Positions 16,930 through 26,199 of a stretch of 64,000 nt of DNA are shown here, in pieces (position 1 is the first letter of the stretch; each line of letters begins with the position of its first letter). The DNA is from Phycisphaerae bacterium RAS1 (GTDB lineage: Bacteria; Planctomycetota; Phycisphaerae; UBA1845; Fen-1342): positions 2,232,001 through 2,296,000 of the forward strand of contig SMLU01000001.1 of NCBI GenBank assembly GCA_007859745.1. The letters run 5' to 3'. The translations under genes were made by a program, and so were the position numbers. Below the pieces are notes generated by a model. The model did not search any database. It saw only the letters and a list, made by a program, of their open reading frames with translations, and had not been told where the DNA came from.

Positions 16930-19170
16930 CTACTCGACGATCTCAAACGTCGCTTTCAACCCGCCGGCGCTGCTGCCGCCGACGTAGAGTTCCATCACCC
17001 CGGGCTCGACGACGAACTTCATGTCGGCGTCGTAGAAGCCCATGTCGGCGACAGAGAGCCGGAATCGACACGTGTACGTTTCTCCCGGCGACAGCCCGAT
17101 GCGCTGAAACGCTATCAGTTGCCGCACCGGCCGCGTCACACTCGCGGCGCAGTCGTGAAAGTAAGCCTGCACGACTTCATCGCCGCGGCGATCGCCGGCG
17201 TTGCGAACGTCCACGCTAACCTCCAGCACGCCGTCGGACTTGAGCTTCTGGTGTGACAACTCGATGGCCGAATACTCGAACCGCGTGTAGCTGAGGCCGA
17301 AGCCGAAGGGGAACTGCGGCGTCCAGTCGATGTCGATGTACTTGGAGGTGTAGCGCTCGCCGGCGACCGGCGGGCGGCCGGAGTTCTTGTGGTTGTAGTA
17401 GAGCGGAATCTGGCCGACGCTGCGCGGGAACGTCGCCGGCAACTTCCCTCCCGGGTTGTACGTTCCGATCAGAGTGTCGGCGACGGCGTTGCCGCCCTCG
17501 ATGCCGGGATGCCAGGCGACCAGGATCGCCGGTATATTTTCCGCCAGCCAGGGAATCGCCAGCGGCCGGCCGGTGAAGACAACGACCACGGTCGGCACGC
17601 CGGCGGCGTGAACCGCTTTGACCAGTTCAAGCTGCGGCGCGGGCAGGTCGATCTCGGCCCGGCTGTGAGCCTCGCCGCTCATGTCTTCGCTCTCACCGAC
17701 GGCCAGGATGGCGACCTGGCTGGCCTTGGCGGCGGCGACGGCTTCGTCGATCCCGCCGGTGATCGGCTTGAGGAACTCGCTGCCTCTCACGATCTTCACG
17801 GCCGCGTTGGGCAGAGCTTTCCTCAAGCCGTCCGAGAGCGGCACGACGTCCTCGGCGCGGCCGATGCAGGCCCAGGTGCCCAGCAGGTCGGCGCGGTTTT
17901 CCGCCAGCGGGCCGATGAGCGCGATGCGTTCAACGCCGGACCGAATGGGCAACAGCCCGCCTTCGTTGCGCAAAAGGACGAGGCTCCCCGCGGCCGCCGC
18001 CAGGGCCGCGACCCGGTGCGAACGGTCCAGCAACGTGCGCGACTCGTGCGCGGCGTCGGCATACGGCTGCTCAAACAGCCCGAGGCCGAACTTGGCCGCC
18101 AGCACGCGCCGAACGGCCTCGTCCAGCAGCGCCGCCGGCAGCCGGCCGGACTCCACCAGCGCCGCCGCGTGCTTTTCGTATAGAAACGCGCACATGTCGA
18201 TGTCGACGCCGGCTCGAATCGCCTTTTCGGCCGCGGCCGCGCCGTCCGCCGCGAACCCGTGCGGAATCAGCTCGCCGATGGCGTTGTAATCGCTGATCAC
18301 GATGCCGTTGAATCGCCAGCCGCGGCGGAGCACGTCTCGCAGGATGTAGTTGTTGGCTGTCGCCGGGATGCCGCTGATTTCGTTGAACGAGGTCATGAAC
18401 GATCCGGCGCCGGCTTTGACCGCGGCGTGAAACGTCGGCAGGTAGATTTCGTGCAGCGTGCGGCGCGAGATGTCGACCGTGTTGTAGTCCCGTCCGCCCT
18501 CCGCCCCGCCGTAGGCCGCGAAGTGCTTTGCGCAGGCCATCACGCCGCCGTGCGGACCGTCGGCCGCCTGCTGGAACCCGCGGACGCGGGCGGCGGCGAT
18601 GACGGAACCGAGATACGTGTCTTCGCCGGCGGTTTCCGCGATGCGCCCCCAGCGCGGATCGCGGCACACGTCGACCATCGGTGCAAACGTCCAATGCGTG
18701 CCGCCGGCCCGCGCCTCGCGTGCTGCCACCTGGCAGCACGTTTTGATCAGTGCGGGATTCCAGCTCGCCGCTTCGCCCAGCGGAATCGGAAAGATCGTGC
18801 GATAGCCGTGAATCACGTCGTTGGCGATCAGCAGCGGAATTTTGTGCGGCGACTCCTCGACCGCGACGCGCTGCAGCATATTCGTGTATTCGGCGCCGGT
18901 CGCGCCCAGCACCGAGCCGACGCGTCCGGCGCGAATCTCGGACAGGAGCTTCTCCCGCACGGCCGCGTCGGCATCGGCCGAGCCGCCGGAGATCTGGTTG
19001 AGTTGCCCGACTTTGTCGGCCAGCGACATCTTGGCCAGCAGCGCGTCGATGCGCGCGTCGATTTCATCGGCGCGCGCTGGCGGCGGCAGCGCGACGGCCG
19101 CCATGAGAATGGCGCCGCCCAGCAGAGAGCACAAACGCGAATGCCAGTCTGAAAATTTCCTACTGTCCAA
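16930..19170 (-). CDS. bglX: Glycoside hydrolase family 3 beta-glucosidase, exported
   Basis: A 746-residue exported beta-glucosidase of BglX type. It has a signal peptide (LLGGAILMAAVALPPPARA). The N-terminal TIM-barrel domain contains APMVDVCRDPRWGRIAETAGED and the nucleophile motif GIVISDYN with Asp at about residue 294. The alpha/beta sandwich domain follows (LVLLRNEGGLLPI, VGESEDMSGEAHSRAEIDLP) and a C-terminal fibronectin III-like domain ends the protein (PFGFGLSYTRFEYS). Length and domain order match the family. It lies 30 bases downstream of the GDP-fucose synthase gene on the same strand, so the two may be co-transcribed. Role: release of glucose from beta-glucosides in the periplasm. 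Confidence 0.93.
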   Translation of the reverse strand: MDSRKFSDWHSRLCSLLGGAILMAAVALPPPARADEIDARIDALLAKMSLADKVGQLNQISGGSADADAAVREKLLSEIRAGRVGSVLGATGAEYTNMLQRVAVEESPHKIPLLIANDVIHGYRTIFPIPLGEAASWNPALIKTCCQVAAREARAGGTHWTFAPMVDVCRDPRWGRIAETAGEDTYLGSVIAAARVRGFQQAADGPHGGVMACAKHFAAYGGAEGGRDYNTVDISRRTLHEIYLPTFHAAVKAGAGSFMTSFNEISGIPATANNYILRDVLRRGWRFNGIVISDYNAIGELIPHGFAADGAAAAEKAIRAGVDIDMCAFLYEKHAAALVESGRLPAALLDEAVRRVLAAKFGLGLFEQPYADAAHESRTLLDRSHRVAALAAAAGSLVLLRNEGGLLPIRSGVERIALIGPLAENRADLLGTWACIGRAEDVVPLSDGLRKALPNAAVKIVRGSEFLKPITGGIDEAVAAAKASQVAILAVGESEDMSGEAHSRAEIDLPAPQLELVKAVHAAGVPTVVVVFTGRPLAIPWLAENIPAILVAWHPGIEGGNAVADTLIGTYNPGGKLPATFPRSVGQIPLYYNHKNSGRPPVAGERYTSKYIDIDWTPQFPFGFGLSYTRFEYSAIELSHQKLKSDGVLEVSVDVRNAGDRRGDEVVQAYFHDCAASVTRPVRQLIAFQRIGLSPGETYTCRFRLSVADMGFYDADMKFVVEPGVMELYVGGSSAGGLKATFEIVE

Positions 19171-19200
19171 TGGATAGCTCCAGCATTATTGGGGGACCGC

Positions 19201-20304
<1,104 letters not shown>

Positions 20305-20315
20305 TCAAACAAGTC

Positions 20316-20343
20316 TTGACTTTCGGGTTCGCCCAAGTTATCT
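20316..20343 (+). promoter_or_regulatory. Sigma-70-like promoter ahead of the cobalamin riboswitch
   Basis: TTGACT at 20316-20321 and TTATCT at 20338-20343 are separated by 16 bases, a good match to a housekeeping promoter. Transcription would begin near 20350, just before the riboswitch aptamer. Confidence 0.6.
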
Positions 20344-20351
20344 AAGTTCTC

Positions 20352-20552
20352 GTAACTGGTGTCCTGCGCTTGTCGCGCAGGGAGAATAGGGAATCCGGTG
20401 TAAGTCCGGAGCGGCCCCGCCGCTGTAACCAGGTTATTGCAGCCGATCGCCATTGGCCCGCATCGCGGACCGAGAAGGTGCGGCTGCCCGTTCCGCCACT
20501 GCGGAGCACCTGGGAGCCAGAAGACCTGCCAGTGAAATCCTGGTCGCGTTGC
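20352..20552 (+). promoter_or_regulatory. Cobalamin riboswitch
   Basis: Conserved parts of the B12 aptamer are visible in order: GGGAATCCGGTGTAAGTCCG, GAGCGGCCCCGCCGCTGTAA, GCCACTGCGGAGCACCTGGG and AGCCAGAAGACCTGCC. High adenosyl- or other cobalamin should repress the downstream genes. About 220 bases separate the aptamer from the first ATG. They contain several GC-rich potential stems, including GGTGC-GAGA-GGCACC at about 20731-20747 shortly before the ribosome binding site. No clear terminator U-run is seen, so translational control is plausible. Confidence 0.95.
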
Positions 20553-20773
20553 CTTCGTGGGACGAGGTGACCGGCGTGGTTGCGCATCCGCCTGAATTCC
20601 CGCCGATGACCGCCGAGCTTTCAACCCGGGCGCAGATTTCGCGCGCCCGGCCCGGCGATCACGGAGCGGCCGGGCGACGAGCAGCCTCCGGGCCTCCCTC
20701 TCCCCGCTTTAGGCCACGCACGGCGCCGGCCGGTGCGAGAGGCACCGTTCGGGCGTCAGAGAGGGAAGAAGCC

Positions 20774-21580
20774 ATGTTGAGAGAGAGAGCGGCGCAGATT
20801 GGCGCCGGAGTCGCGGCGCTGTTGAGCTTGCCGGCGGCCTTCGCAGGGGCGGTGGATCCGTGGGCCGACGGGGTGGTCGCCTTTTCGCCGGGCGCGGATG
20901 GCAACCCCGCCTATCCCGATCCGGCGACCGCCATCGGTTCGCCGGAGCGATTTACCGGCGAGGGCACCGACTATTTCGGAGTCGTGTCGGTCTTCAATCC
21001 GCCCTTCGGCGGCGATGAAATCGTCAGCTTGGGCGCCGGTGGGTCGCTCACGGTCCGTTTCAACGAGCCGATCACGAATGATCCGGCCCACGCCTACGGC
21101 GTCGATCTGATCATCTTCAGCAACGGGTTCTTCATCGATGAGGCCTGGCCGGCCGGAGTCGTCGGCGGTCGGTTCACGACGGGCACGATGCGGGTTCGCG
21201 TCAGCCAGAACGGCGTCGATTTCCACGACGCGGGCGTCTTCGACCCGTCGCTTTACCCCACGCAAGGCTATCGCGATGTCGGTCCCTACAGCGCCACGCC
21301 CGGCGACGATCCGACGGAATTTCTGCGCCCTCTGAATCCGTCCCTGACATTCGCGGATTATCAGGGGCAAAGCCTCGGCGGCGTGTTGTCGCTCTACGAC
21401 GGCTCCGGCGGCGGCATCCCGGTCGATATTGCCGGCGCCGGTCTTTCGAGCGTGAACTTCGTCCGCGTCGAAGCGGCCGGCGGCGTGGTGCAGGTGGATG
21501 CATTCGCGACCGTTCCCGAGCCGAGCTCACTTCTCGCGTTTGGTTTGTTTGGTTGGCGTGCTCTCTGGAGGAGAGGCTGA
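20774..21580 (+). CDS. B12-regulated PEP-CTERM-like surface protein
   Basis: A 268-residue exported protein with signal peptide (VAALLSLPAAFAGA) and a C-terminal VPEPSSLLAFGLFG...WRRG tail: the PEP motif, hydrophobic helix and basic end that characterise PEP-CTERM sorting signals. The middle is beta-rich, with SLGAGGSLTVRFNEPI followed by YGVDLIIFSNGFF. This pattern resembles cobalamin-regulated cell-surface proteins seen in other Gram-negative bacteria, where it is usually next to B12 uptake genes. The start has GGGAAGAAG 4-10 bases upstream. It is the first gene after the riboswitch and is likely expressed under B12 starvation. Role in capturing corrinoids is inferred, not shown. Confidence 0.8.
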   Translation: MLRERAAQIGAGVAALLSLPAAFAGAVDPWADGVVAFSPGADGNPAYPDPATAIGSPERFTGEGTDYFGVVSVFNPPFGGDEIVSLGAGGSLTVRFNEPITNDPAHAYGVDLIIFSNGFFIDEAWPAGVVGGRFTTGTMRVRVSQNGVDFHDAGVFDPSLYPTQGYRDVGPYSATPGDDPTEFLRPLNPSLTFADYQGQSLGGVLSLYDGSGGGIPVDIAGAGLSSVNFVRVEAAGGVVQVDAFATVPEPSSLLAFGLFGWRALWRRG

Positions 21581-21687
21581 GGGGACGCGTACGCGGGGCG
21601 GCGGTCGCTCGACCGCCGCCCCGCGGATGGCGCAGGGGCGCAATTCGAACCGTCGTGCACTGCAATCGAATCTCTGTGTAGAACGTG

Positions 21688-23208
21688 ATGGCGAATCGTT
21701 ACAGGCGAAAGCTGCGGGGCTGCTGGCCGGCGGCGCTTCTGCCGGCGGTCGTGGCCGCGTCGGCCGTGGCCGGGGAATGGACGCACCTGGCGCGCGACGC
21801 GCGCCGCAGCGGCGTCGCGGCGCGCGGACCGCGAGACTTGTCATCGGTCGATTGGTGCGCCACGCTCAATCCCGATGAGGAGTTCGTCTGGCGCTCGTCC
21901 GTGGTCGTTGGCGGGTGCCGCGCGTACGCAAACGTGCGCGTGTTCGACGGAGACGACGTGCAGAGCGGCAACCGCTTGATCGCGCTGCACCGGGACGACG
22001 GCCAGATCAAATGGCGCTGCGAGCTTCCGCCCGACGTGCTAGACAGTATCAGCACGCCGACGATCAGCGCGGCGCACGAACTGGCGATCCTGGGGATCGA
22101 TCAAACGCTCTTTGCGGTCGATACGCACGTCGGTTCGATCGCGTGGCAGCGCCCGTTGCCGCGGCGGATTGTGAACGCGTCGGCCGCTGTCAGCGACAAC
22201 CTGAAGAACGGCGAGACGCCGGCCAATCGCGTGTTCATCACGGACTACGCGCCCTACTCGACCGGCGCGCTCTACGCGGTCAATCTCGACGCCTACCACG
22301 CGAGCAAGAACCCGTTTCAGCCCGGCGAGATTGCGTGGAGCGTCACCCTCGCCGGAAGCAGCGGCGCCACGCCCGCACTCGACGGGTCGTGCGTCTACGT
22401 GGCATGCACGAGCGGCGAGATTCGCGCCTACGACGCGCGCGACGGCAGCCTCGAATGGGCGCAGCCGGGACTCGGCCCGGGGGGGTTCTTCGGCGGCGTC
22501 GGCGTGAGCGCGGGCGCGGTCTACGCGGCAACGTACAACTTCTTCGGTTCGCAGAACAACAGCCGACTCTACAAGCTGAGTTCCGCGGACGGCGCGATCA
22601 TCTGGCAGACGCCCTGCGAACGCACGACCAGCATCCCGGTCGTCGTCGATTCGCGAATCTACGTCAGCGGCGGCATCAACGGATTCGGCTCGGTGGAAAA
22701 AGTGCAGGCCTTTGCCGACGGCGGAACCTCCGCGACGCTGCTTTGGGACACGGCGGCGATTGAGCCGACGGTCGGCGGCTGGACGCATCAGCCCGCTTGC
22801 GCCGACGGCCTGCTCTACGTCGGCACGCCCGCGCCCGGCGGCGACTGGAGTCCCTACGTCCAGCTTGCAATCATCGATACCTTGAAATCGCCGGGCGACG
22901 CCGGGTTCATCATGGCCGTCCATCCAGGCTCGGGCGGGTCGCCGGCGCTGGCCGATGGCGCGGCGTTTTCGTTCGGCAGCGGCGGGCTGTTTGCTCTTGC
23001 GGGCGATCCCCTCGGCGACATGAACTGCGACGGTGCGGTGGACGTGCTCGACATCAACCCGTTCGTGCTGGCGCTGTTTGACCCGCTCGCGTATGACGTG
23101 CTCTATCCCGGTTGCAATATGCAGAACGCAGACGCGAACGGAGACGAGCAGGTAAACGTGCTGGATATCAACGCCTTCGTCGATCTTCTGGCGGGAGACG
23201 GCGGTTGA
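21688..23208 (+). CDS. Exported PQQ-type beta-propeller with dockerin-like tail
   Basis: A 506-residue exported protein. A signal peptide (CWPAALLPAVVAASAVAG) is followed by repeated PQQ-like beta-propeller blades (for example DDGQIKWRCELP, HVGSIAWQRPL, DGSLEWAQP, DGAIIWQTPC). The last 70 residues carry two Ca-binding dockerin-like repeats, MNCDGAVDVLDINPFVLAL and DANGDEQVNVLDINAFVDLL. It follows the PEP-CTERM-like gene by about 105 bases with no terminator seen and is probably under the same B12 riboswitch. A surface beta-propeller in a B12 regulon recalls BtuG of Bacteroidetes, which binds B12. That parallel is functional inference, not demonstrated homology. A GTG lies one codon upstream of the chosen ATG. 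Confidence 0.85.
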   Translation: MANRYRRKLRGCWPAALLPAVVAASAVAGEWTHLARDARRSGVAARGPRDLSSVDWCATLNPDEEFVWRSSVVVGGCRAYANVRVFDGDDVQSGNRLIALHRDDGQIKWRCELPPDVLDSISTPTISAAHELAILGIDQTLFAVDTHVGSIAWQRPLPRRIVNASAAVSDNLKNGETPANRVFITDYAPYSTGALYAVNLDAYHASKNPFQPGEIAWSVTLAGSSGATPALDGSCVYVACTSGEIRAYDARDGSLEWAQPGLGPGGFFGGVGVSAGAVYAATYNFFGSQNNSRLYKLSSADGAIIWQTPCERTTSIPVVVDSRIYVSGGINGFGSVEKVQAFADGGTSATLLWDTAAIEPTVGGWTHQPACADGLLYVGTPAPGGDWSPYVQLAIIDTLKSPGDAGFIMAVHPGSGGSPALADGAAFSFGSGGLFALAGDPLGDMNCDGAVDVLDINPFVLALFDPLAYDVLYPGCNMQNADANGDEQVNVLDINAFVDLLAGDGG

Positions 23209-23999
23209 AAACACGGCGAGCCATCACGCTGGTCGAGCTCCTCACCTGCATCGCGATCATCGTCGCGCTGCTGGCGATCTTGCTGCCCACGATCACCCGG
23301 GCCAAGTCGCAGGCGCGGCGCGTCAAGTGCATGAGCAACCTGCGGCAGCTCGGGGCGGCGTTTCACATGTACGCCGGCGACCACCTCGGCCGGGCCATGC
23401 CGCTGGCCTATACCGACAACGACGTGCTGGCCGGGGGCGATCCGGTGTATTGGTGGGGCGCCAGCAGCGGCGACGGCGTGGACCACACGCGCGGCTTCAC
23501 CTGGCCTTATCTGAACAGCGACCTGCGTGCGGCGGGCATCTACGAATGCCCGGAGCAGCCGGTCGGCTCCTACCTTCCGCAGGGCGCGTCCAGGTCGGTC
23601 ACCAGCACGTACGGGTACAACGGCTATTACCTCTCTCCGCCGCACACGCCCGGGTGGTCGATCTCGATCGGCCGTCGTCCGTGGCAGATGGTGGACACGC
23701 TGGCCCGCCCGCAGTTGGTTTTCGCGTTCGCCGACACGGCCCTGGATGTTGGCTTGGAAGTGCCGCAGAACTGCGCCCTGCTCGATCCGCCTTTTCTCTT
23801 TTCGAACCGGCGCTGGCACCGGAACGACTCGCCGACAACCTCCTTCCGGCACGCCGGCCGTACCGTCGTGGTGTGCGCGGACGGGCACGCCGTGGCCTGC
23901 GGGCTCGAGGGCGGGCGGATGGCGTCGCCATCGCTGCAGATCGGCTCGGTCGGCTTGCAGAACGGGCCGCACTACGTGCCCGATTGGCGCGACTGGTGA
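23205..23999 (+). CDS. Pseudopilin-like protein with prepilin signal and H-x8-DG motif
   Basis: A 264-residue protein starting at a TTG that overlaps the stop of the previous gene (TTGA), with GGGAG about 8 bases upstream, so translation is coupled. The N-terminus is a prepilin peptidase signal: basic KTRRA, then ITLVELL with Glu5, then a hydrophobic helix (CIAIIVALLAILLPTI). The C-terminus has FRHAGRTVVVCADGHA, the H-x(8-9)-DG motif of planctomycete pseudopilin-like proteins. Third gene of the B12 riboswitch operon. It is probably exported by a type II secretion or type IV pilus-like route. What it does in B12 nutrition is unknown. Confidence 0.85.
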   Translation: MKTRRAITLVELLTCIAIIVALLAILLPTITRAKSQARRVKCMSNLRQLGAAFHMYAGDHLGRAMPLAYTDNDVLAGGDPVYWWGASSGDGVDHTRGFTWPYLNSDLRAAGIYECPEQPVGSYLPQGASRSVTSTYGYNGYYLSPPHTPGWSISIGRRPWQMVDTLARPQLVFAFADTALDVGLEVPQNCALLDPPFLFSNRRWHRNDSPTTSFRHAGRTVVVCADGHAVACGLEGGRMASPSLQIGSVGLQNGPHYVPDWRDW

Positions 24000-24084
24000 G
24001 GACATAGCCGCCCAATTTGTCGCGCGCTCGACCGACCAGGGTGTGGCCGACGTGCTTGGTAGACGCCGCCGGCCGGGCCGCCTT

Positions 24085-24184
24085 TCCGAACCCGCCGCGC
24101 CAAGCGGCGGGGTGACGTCCGCGGCCTGAGGGTCGCCGATCGCTGGCGATCGTCAACCCGCCGCTCGGCGCGGCGGGTTCCGAA
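24085..24184. mobile_element. MITE-like double-hairpin element, subfamily with inner CGATCG
   Basis: Opposed arms as in the other copies, but the centre reads CGATCGCTGGCGATCG, shared in altered form with the copy at 34592. The left flank (AGACGCCGCCGGCC) is the complement of the right flank seen in other copies, which supports terminal inverted repeats. It lies in the 409-base gap before rpsA. Confidence 0.78.
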
Positions 24185-24252
24185 AGACGCCGCCGATCGC
24201 GACCTGTAGCGGGGTGCAGCCGACCCACCGCCTACCGCGCTCACGCTGGGCA

Positions 24253-24281
24253 TTGCCCTGATTTGGCACTTCGATTACAGT
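24253..24281 (+). promoter_or_regulatory. Possible promoter of rpsA
   Basis: TTGCCC and TACAGT spaced by 17 bases, about 130 bases before the rpsA start. A moderate match to a housekeeping promoter. It is not supported by anything else. Confidence 0.35.
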
Positions 24282-24408
24282 TCCTCATTCGCCCCTTCAC
24301 GAGGCCCCGGTCGTTCCGGCGGCGAGGCGGCGGCTGGTTCTCACACCCTTCCCAAGCCACTCACAAGCCGGTGTCAGAACCCAAACACGCAGGAAGTCCC
24401 GACGTCCC

Positions 24409-26184
24409 ATGGTTGATCTCAATCTCATCAAGGAAATCGATATCTCTGACGCCGAGCTGGACGCCCAGCTTTCGGCGGCGTTCGGCGGATCGCTGACGCG
24501 CGAGTCGATCGAGAAGGCAGTTGGCGCCCCGGCGGCGGCCCGACCGGTGTCGACGCCCGGCGAGGACTCGGCCCCGATTCGCCGGGCGCGGGTCGTGGCG
24601 ATGACGGCCAATGAGGCGGTGCTTGACATCGGCATGAAGAGCGAAGGCATCATTCCGCTGAACGAGTGGGATGATCCGTCGCAGGTGGATGTGGGCGACG
24701 AGGTCGAGGTTTTGATCGAGGAGATCGAGAGCGACACCGGCATGGTGCTCGTCTCCAAGCGCAAGGCCGACCGCATCCTGAACTGGCGCCGCATCGTCGA
24801 AAGCACCAAGGAAGGCGACGACTGCAAGGGCCGCGTCATCAAGAAGATCAAGGGCGGCCTGCTGGTCGACATCGGCGTAAACGTGTTCCTGCCCGCGTCG
24901 CAGGTGGATATCCGCCGGCCGGCCGACATCGGCGAGTACATCGGCCAGGAGATCGACGCCAAGATCCTGAAGATCGACAAGGAACGCCGCAACATCGTTA
25001 TCTCGCGCCGCAAGCGGATCGAGGAGGAGCGGGCGCGGGCGAAAGAGCGGCTGATGGCGGAGATTCAGGTCGGTCAGGTCCGCAAGGGCCAGGTGAAGAA
25101 CATCGCCGACTTCGGCGCGTTCGTGGACCTGGGCGGCATCGACGGCCTGCTGCACATCACCGACATGTCCTGGGACCGCATCGAGCACCCGAGCAAGATG
25201 CTGAAGATCGACCAGCAGATCGAGATCATGGTGCTGAGCGTCGATCGCGACCGGGAAAAGATCGCCCTGGGCCTCAAGCAGCGGCTGGAAAACCCGTGGG
25301 AGAAGGTGGCCGAGCGCTACCCGGTCGGCTCGCGCGTCAAGGGCGAAGTGGTCAACATCATGAACTACGGCGCCTTCGTGAAGCTCGAACCGGGCATCGA
25401 GGGTCTGGTCCACATCAGCGAGATGAGCTGGACGCGGCGGATCAATCATCCGTCCGAGGTGGTCAACGTCGCCGACAACATCGAAGTCGTCGTGCTGGAC
25501 ATCAACAAGGACAAGCAGGAAATCTCGCTTGGAATGAAGCAGATCGAGGTCAATCCCTGGACCACGGTCGCGCAGAAGTACCCGCCCGGGACGGTTGTCG
25601 AAGGCACGATTCGCAACCTCACCAATTACGGCGCGTTCGTCGAGATCGAGGAAGGCATCGACGGCCTCTTGCACATCTCCGACATGAGCTGGACCAAGAA
25701 GGTCAGTCACCCGTCGGAAATGGCCAAGAAGGGCGACCGCGTCCGCTGCGTCGTCCTGACGGTGGACCAGGAAAAGATGCGCGTCGCCCTCGGACTCAAG
25801 CAGATGACCGAGGACCCGTGGGTTCGCGCCGTGCCGGAGCGCTATCAGCCGGGCATGGTCGTCCGCGGCAAGGTCACCAAGATCACCAACTTCGGCGTCT
25901 TCGTCGAGCTGGAGCAGGACCTCGAGGGCCTGCTGCACGTCTCGGAACTGGCCGATCACAAGGTCGAGAACCCGCAGGACGAGGTGAAGATCGGCGACGA
26001 GGTCGACGTCAAAATCCTGCGCGTCGACACGGTCGAGCGGAAAATCGGCCTGTCCAAGAAGCGGGCCGACTGGGCCGGCGAGGCGGCCGAAGTCGGCGGG
26101 ACGCCCGCCGCCGAGAAGAAGGAAAAGAAGAAGCGCCGCGGCGGTCTGCACACCGGCGAAGAGGGCGGCCTGAACATCGGGTAG
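24409..26184 (+). CDS. rpsA: 30S ribosomal protein S1
   Basis: A 591-residue RNA-binding ribosomal protein that helps mRNAs dock on the 30S subunit. Six S1 (OB-fold) domains in tandem are visible, each with the GAFV(D/E/K)L or related core: two divergent N-terminal domains (AVLDIGMKSEGIIP, GLLVDIGVNVFLPASQV), then four strong repeats (IADFGAFVDLGGIDGLLHI, MNYGAFVKLEPGIEGLVHI, TNYGAFVEIEEGIDGLLHI, TNFGVFVELEQDLEGLLHV). Ends in a Lys-rich tail (EKKEKKKRRGG). Length fits six-domain S1. Confidence 0.97.
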   Translation: MVDLNLIKEIDISDAELDAQLSAAFGGSLTRESIEKAVGAPAAARPVSTPGEDSAPIRRARVVAMTANEAVLDIGMKSEGIIPLNEWDDPSQVDVGDEVEVLIEEIESDTGMVLVSKRKADRILNWRRIVESTKEGDDCKGRVIKKIKGGLLVDIGVNVFLPASQVDIRRPADIGEYIGQEIDAKILKIDKERRNIVISRRKRIEEERARAKERLMAEIQVGQVRKGQVKNIADFGAFVDLGGIDGLLHITDMSWDRIEHPSKMLKIDQQIEIMVLSVDRDREKIALGLKQRLENPWEKVAERYPVGSRVKGEVVNIMNYGAFVKLEPGIEGLVHISEMSWTRRINHPSEVVNVADNIEVVVLDINKDKQEISLGMKQIEVNPWTTVAQKYPPGTVVEGTIRNLTNYGAFVEIEEGIDGLLHISDMSWTKKVSHPSEMAKKGDRVRCVVLTVDQEKMRVALGLKQMTEDPWVRAVPERYQPGMVVRGKVTKITNFGVFVELEQDLEGLLHVSELADHKVENPQDEVKIGDEVDVKILRVDTVERKIGLSKKRADWAGEAAEVGGTPAAEKKEKKKRRGGLHTGEEGGLNIG

Positions 26185-26199
26185 AGCGCCGGATCGGCG

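Noticed and set aside
16500-17256. Plus- and minus-strand frames between lpxB and bglX
   Set aside because: They are translations of the tandem palindromic repeat and show repeated peptides with no family features.
20453-20773. Upstream extension of the PEP-CTERM-like gene in the same frame
   Set aside because: It runs through the conserved riboswitch aptamer. The strong ribosome binding site and signal peptide begin at 20774.
20774-21580. Exosortase or BtuB-type transporter in the B12 operon
   Set aside because: No such gene is present in the operon or elsewhere in the window, so no sorting enzyme or transporter was annotated.
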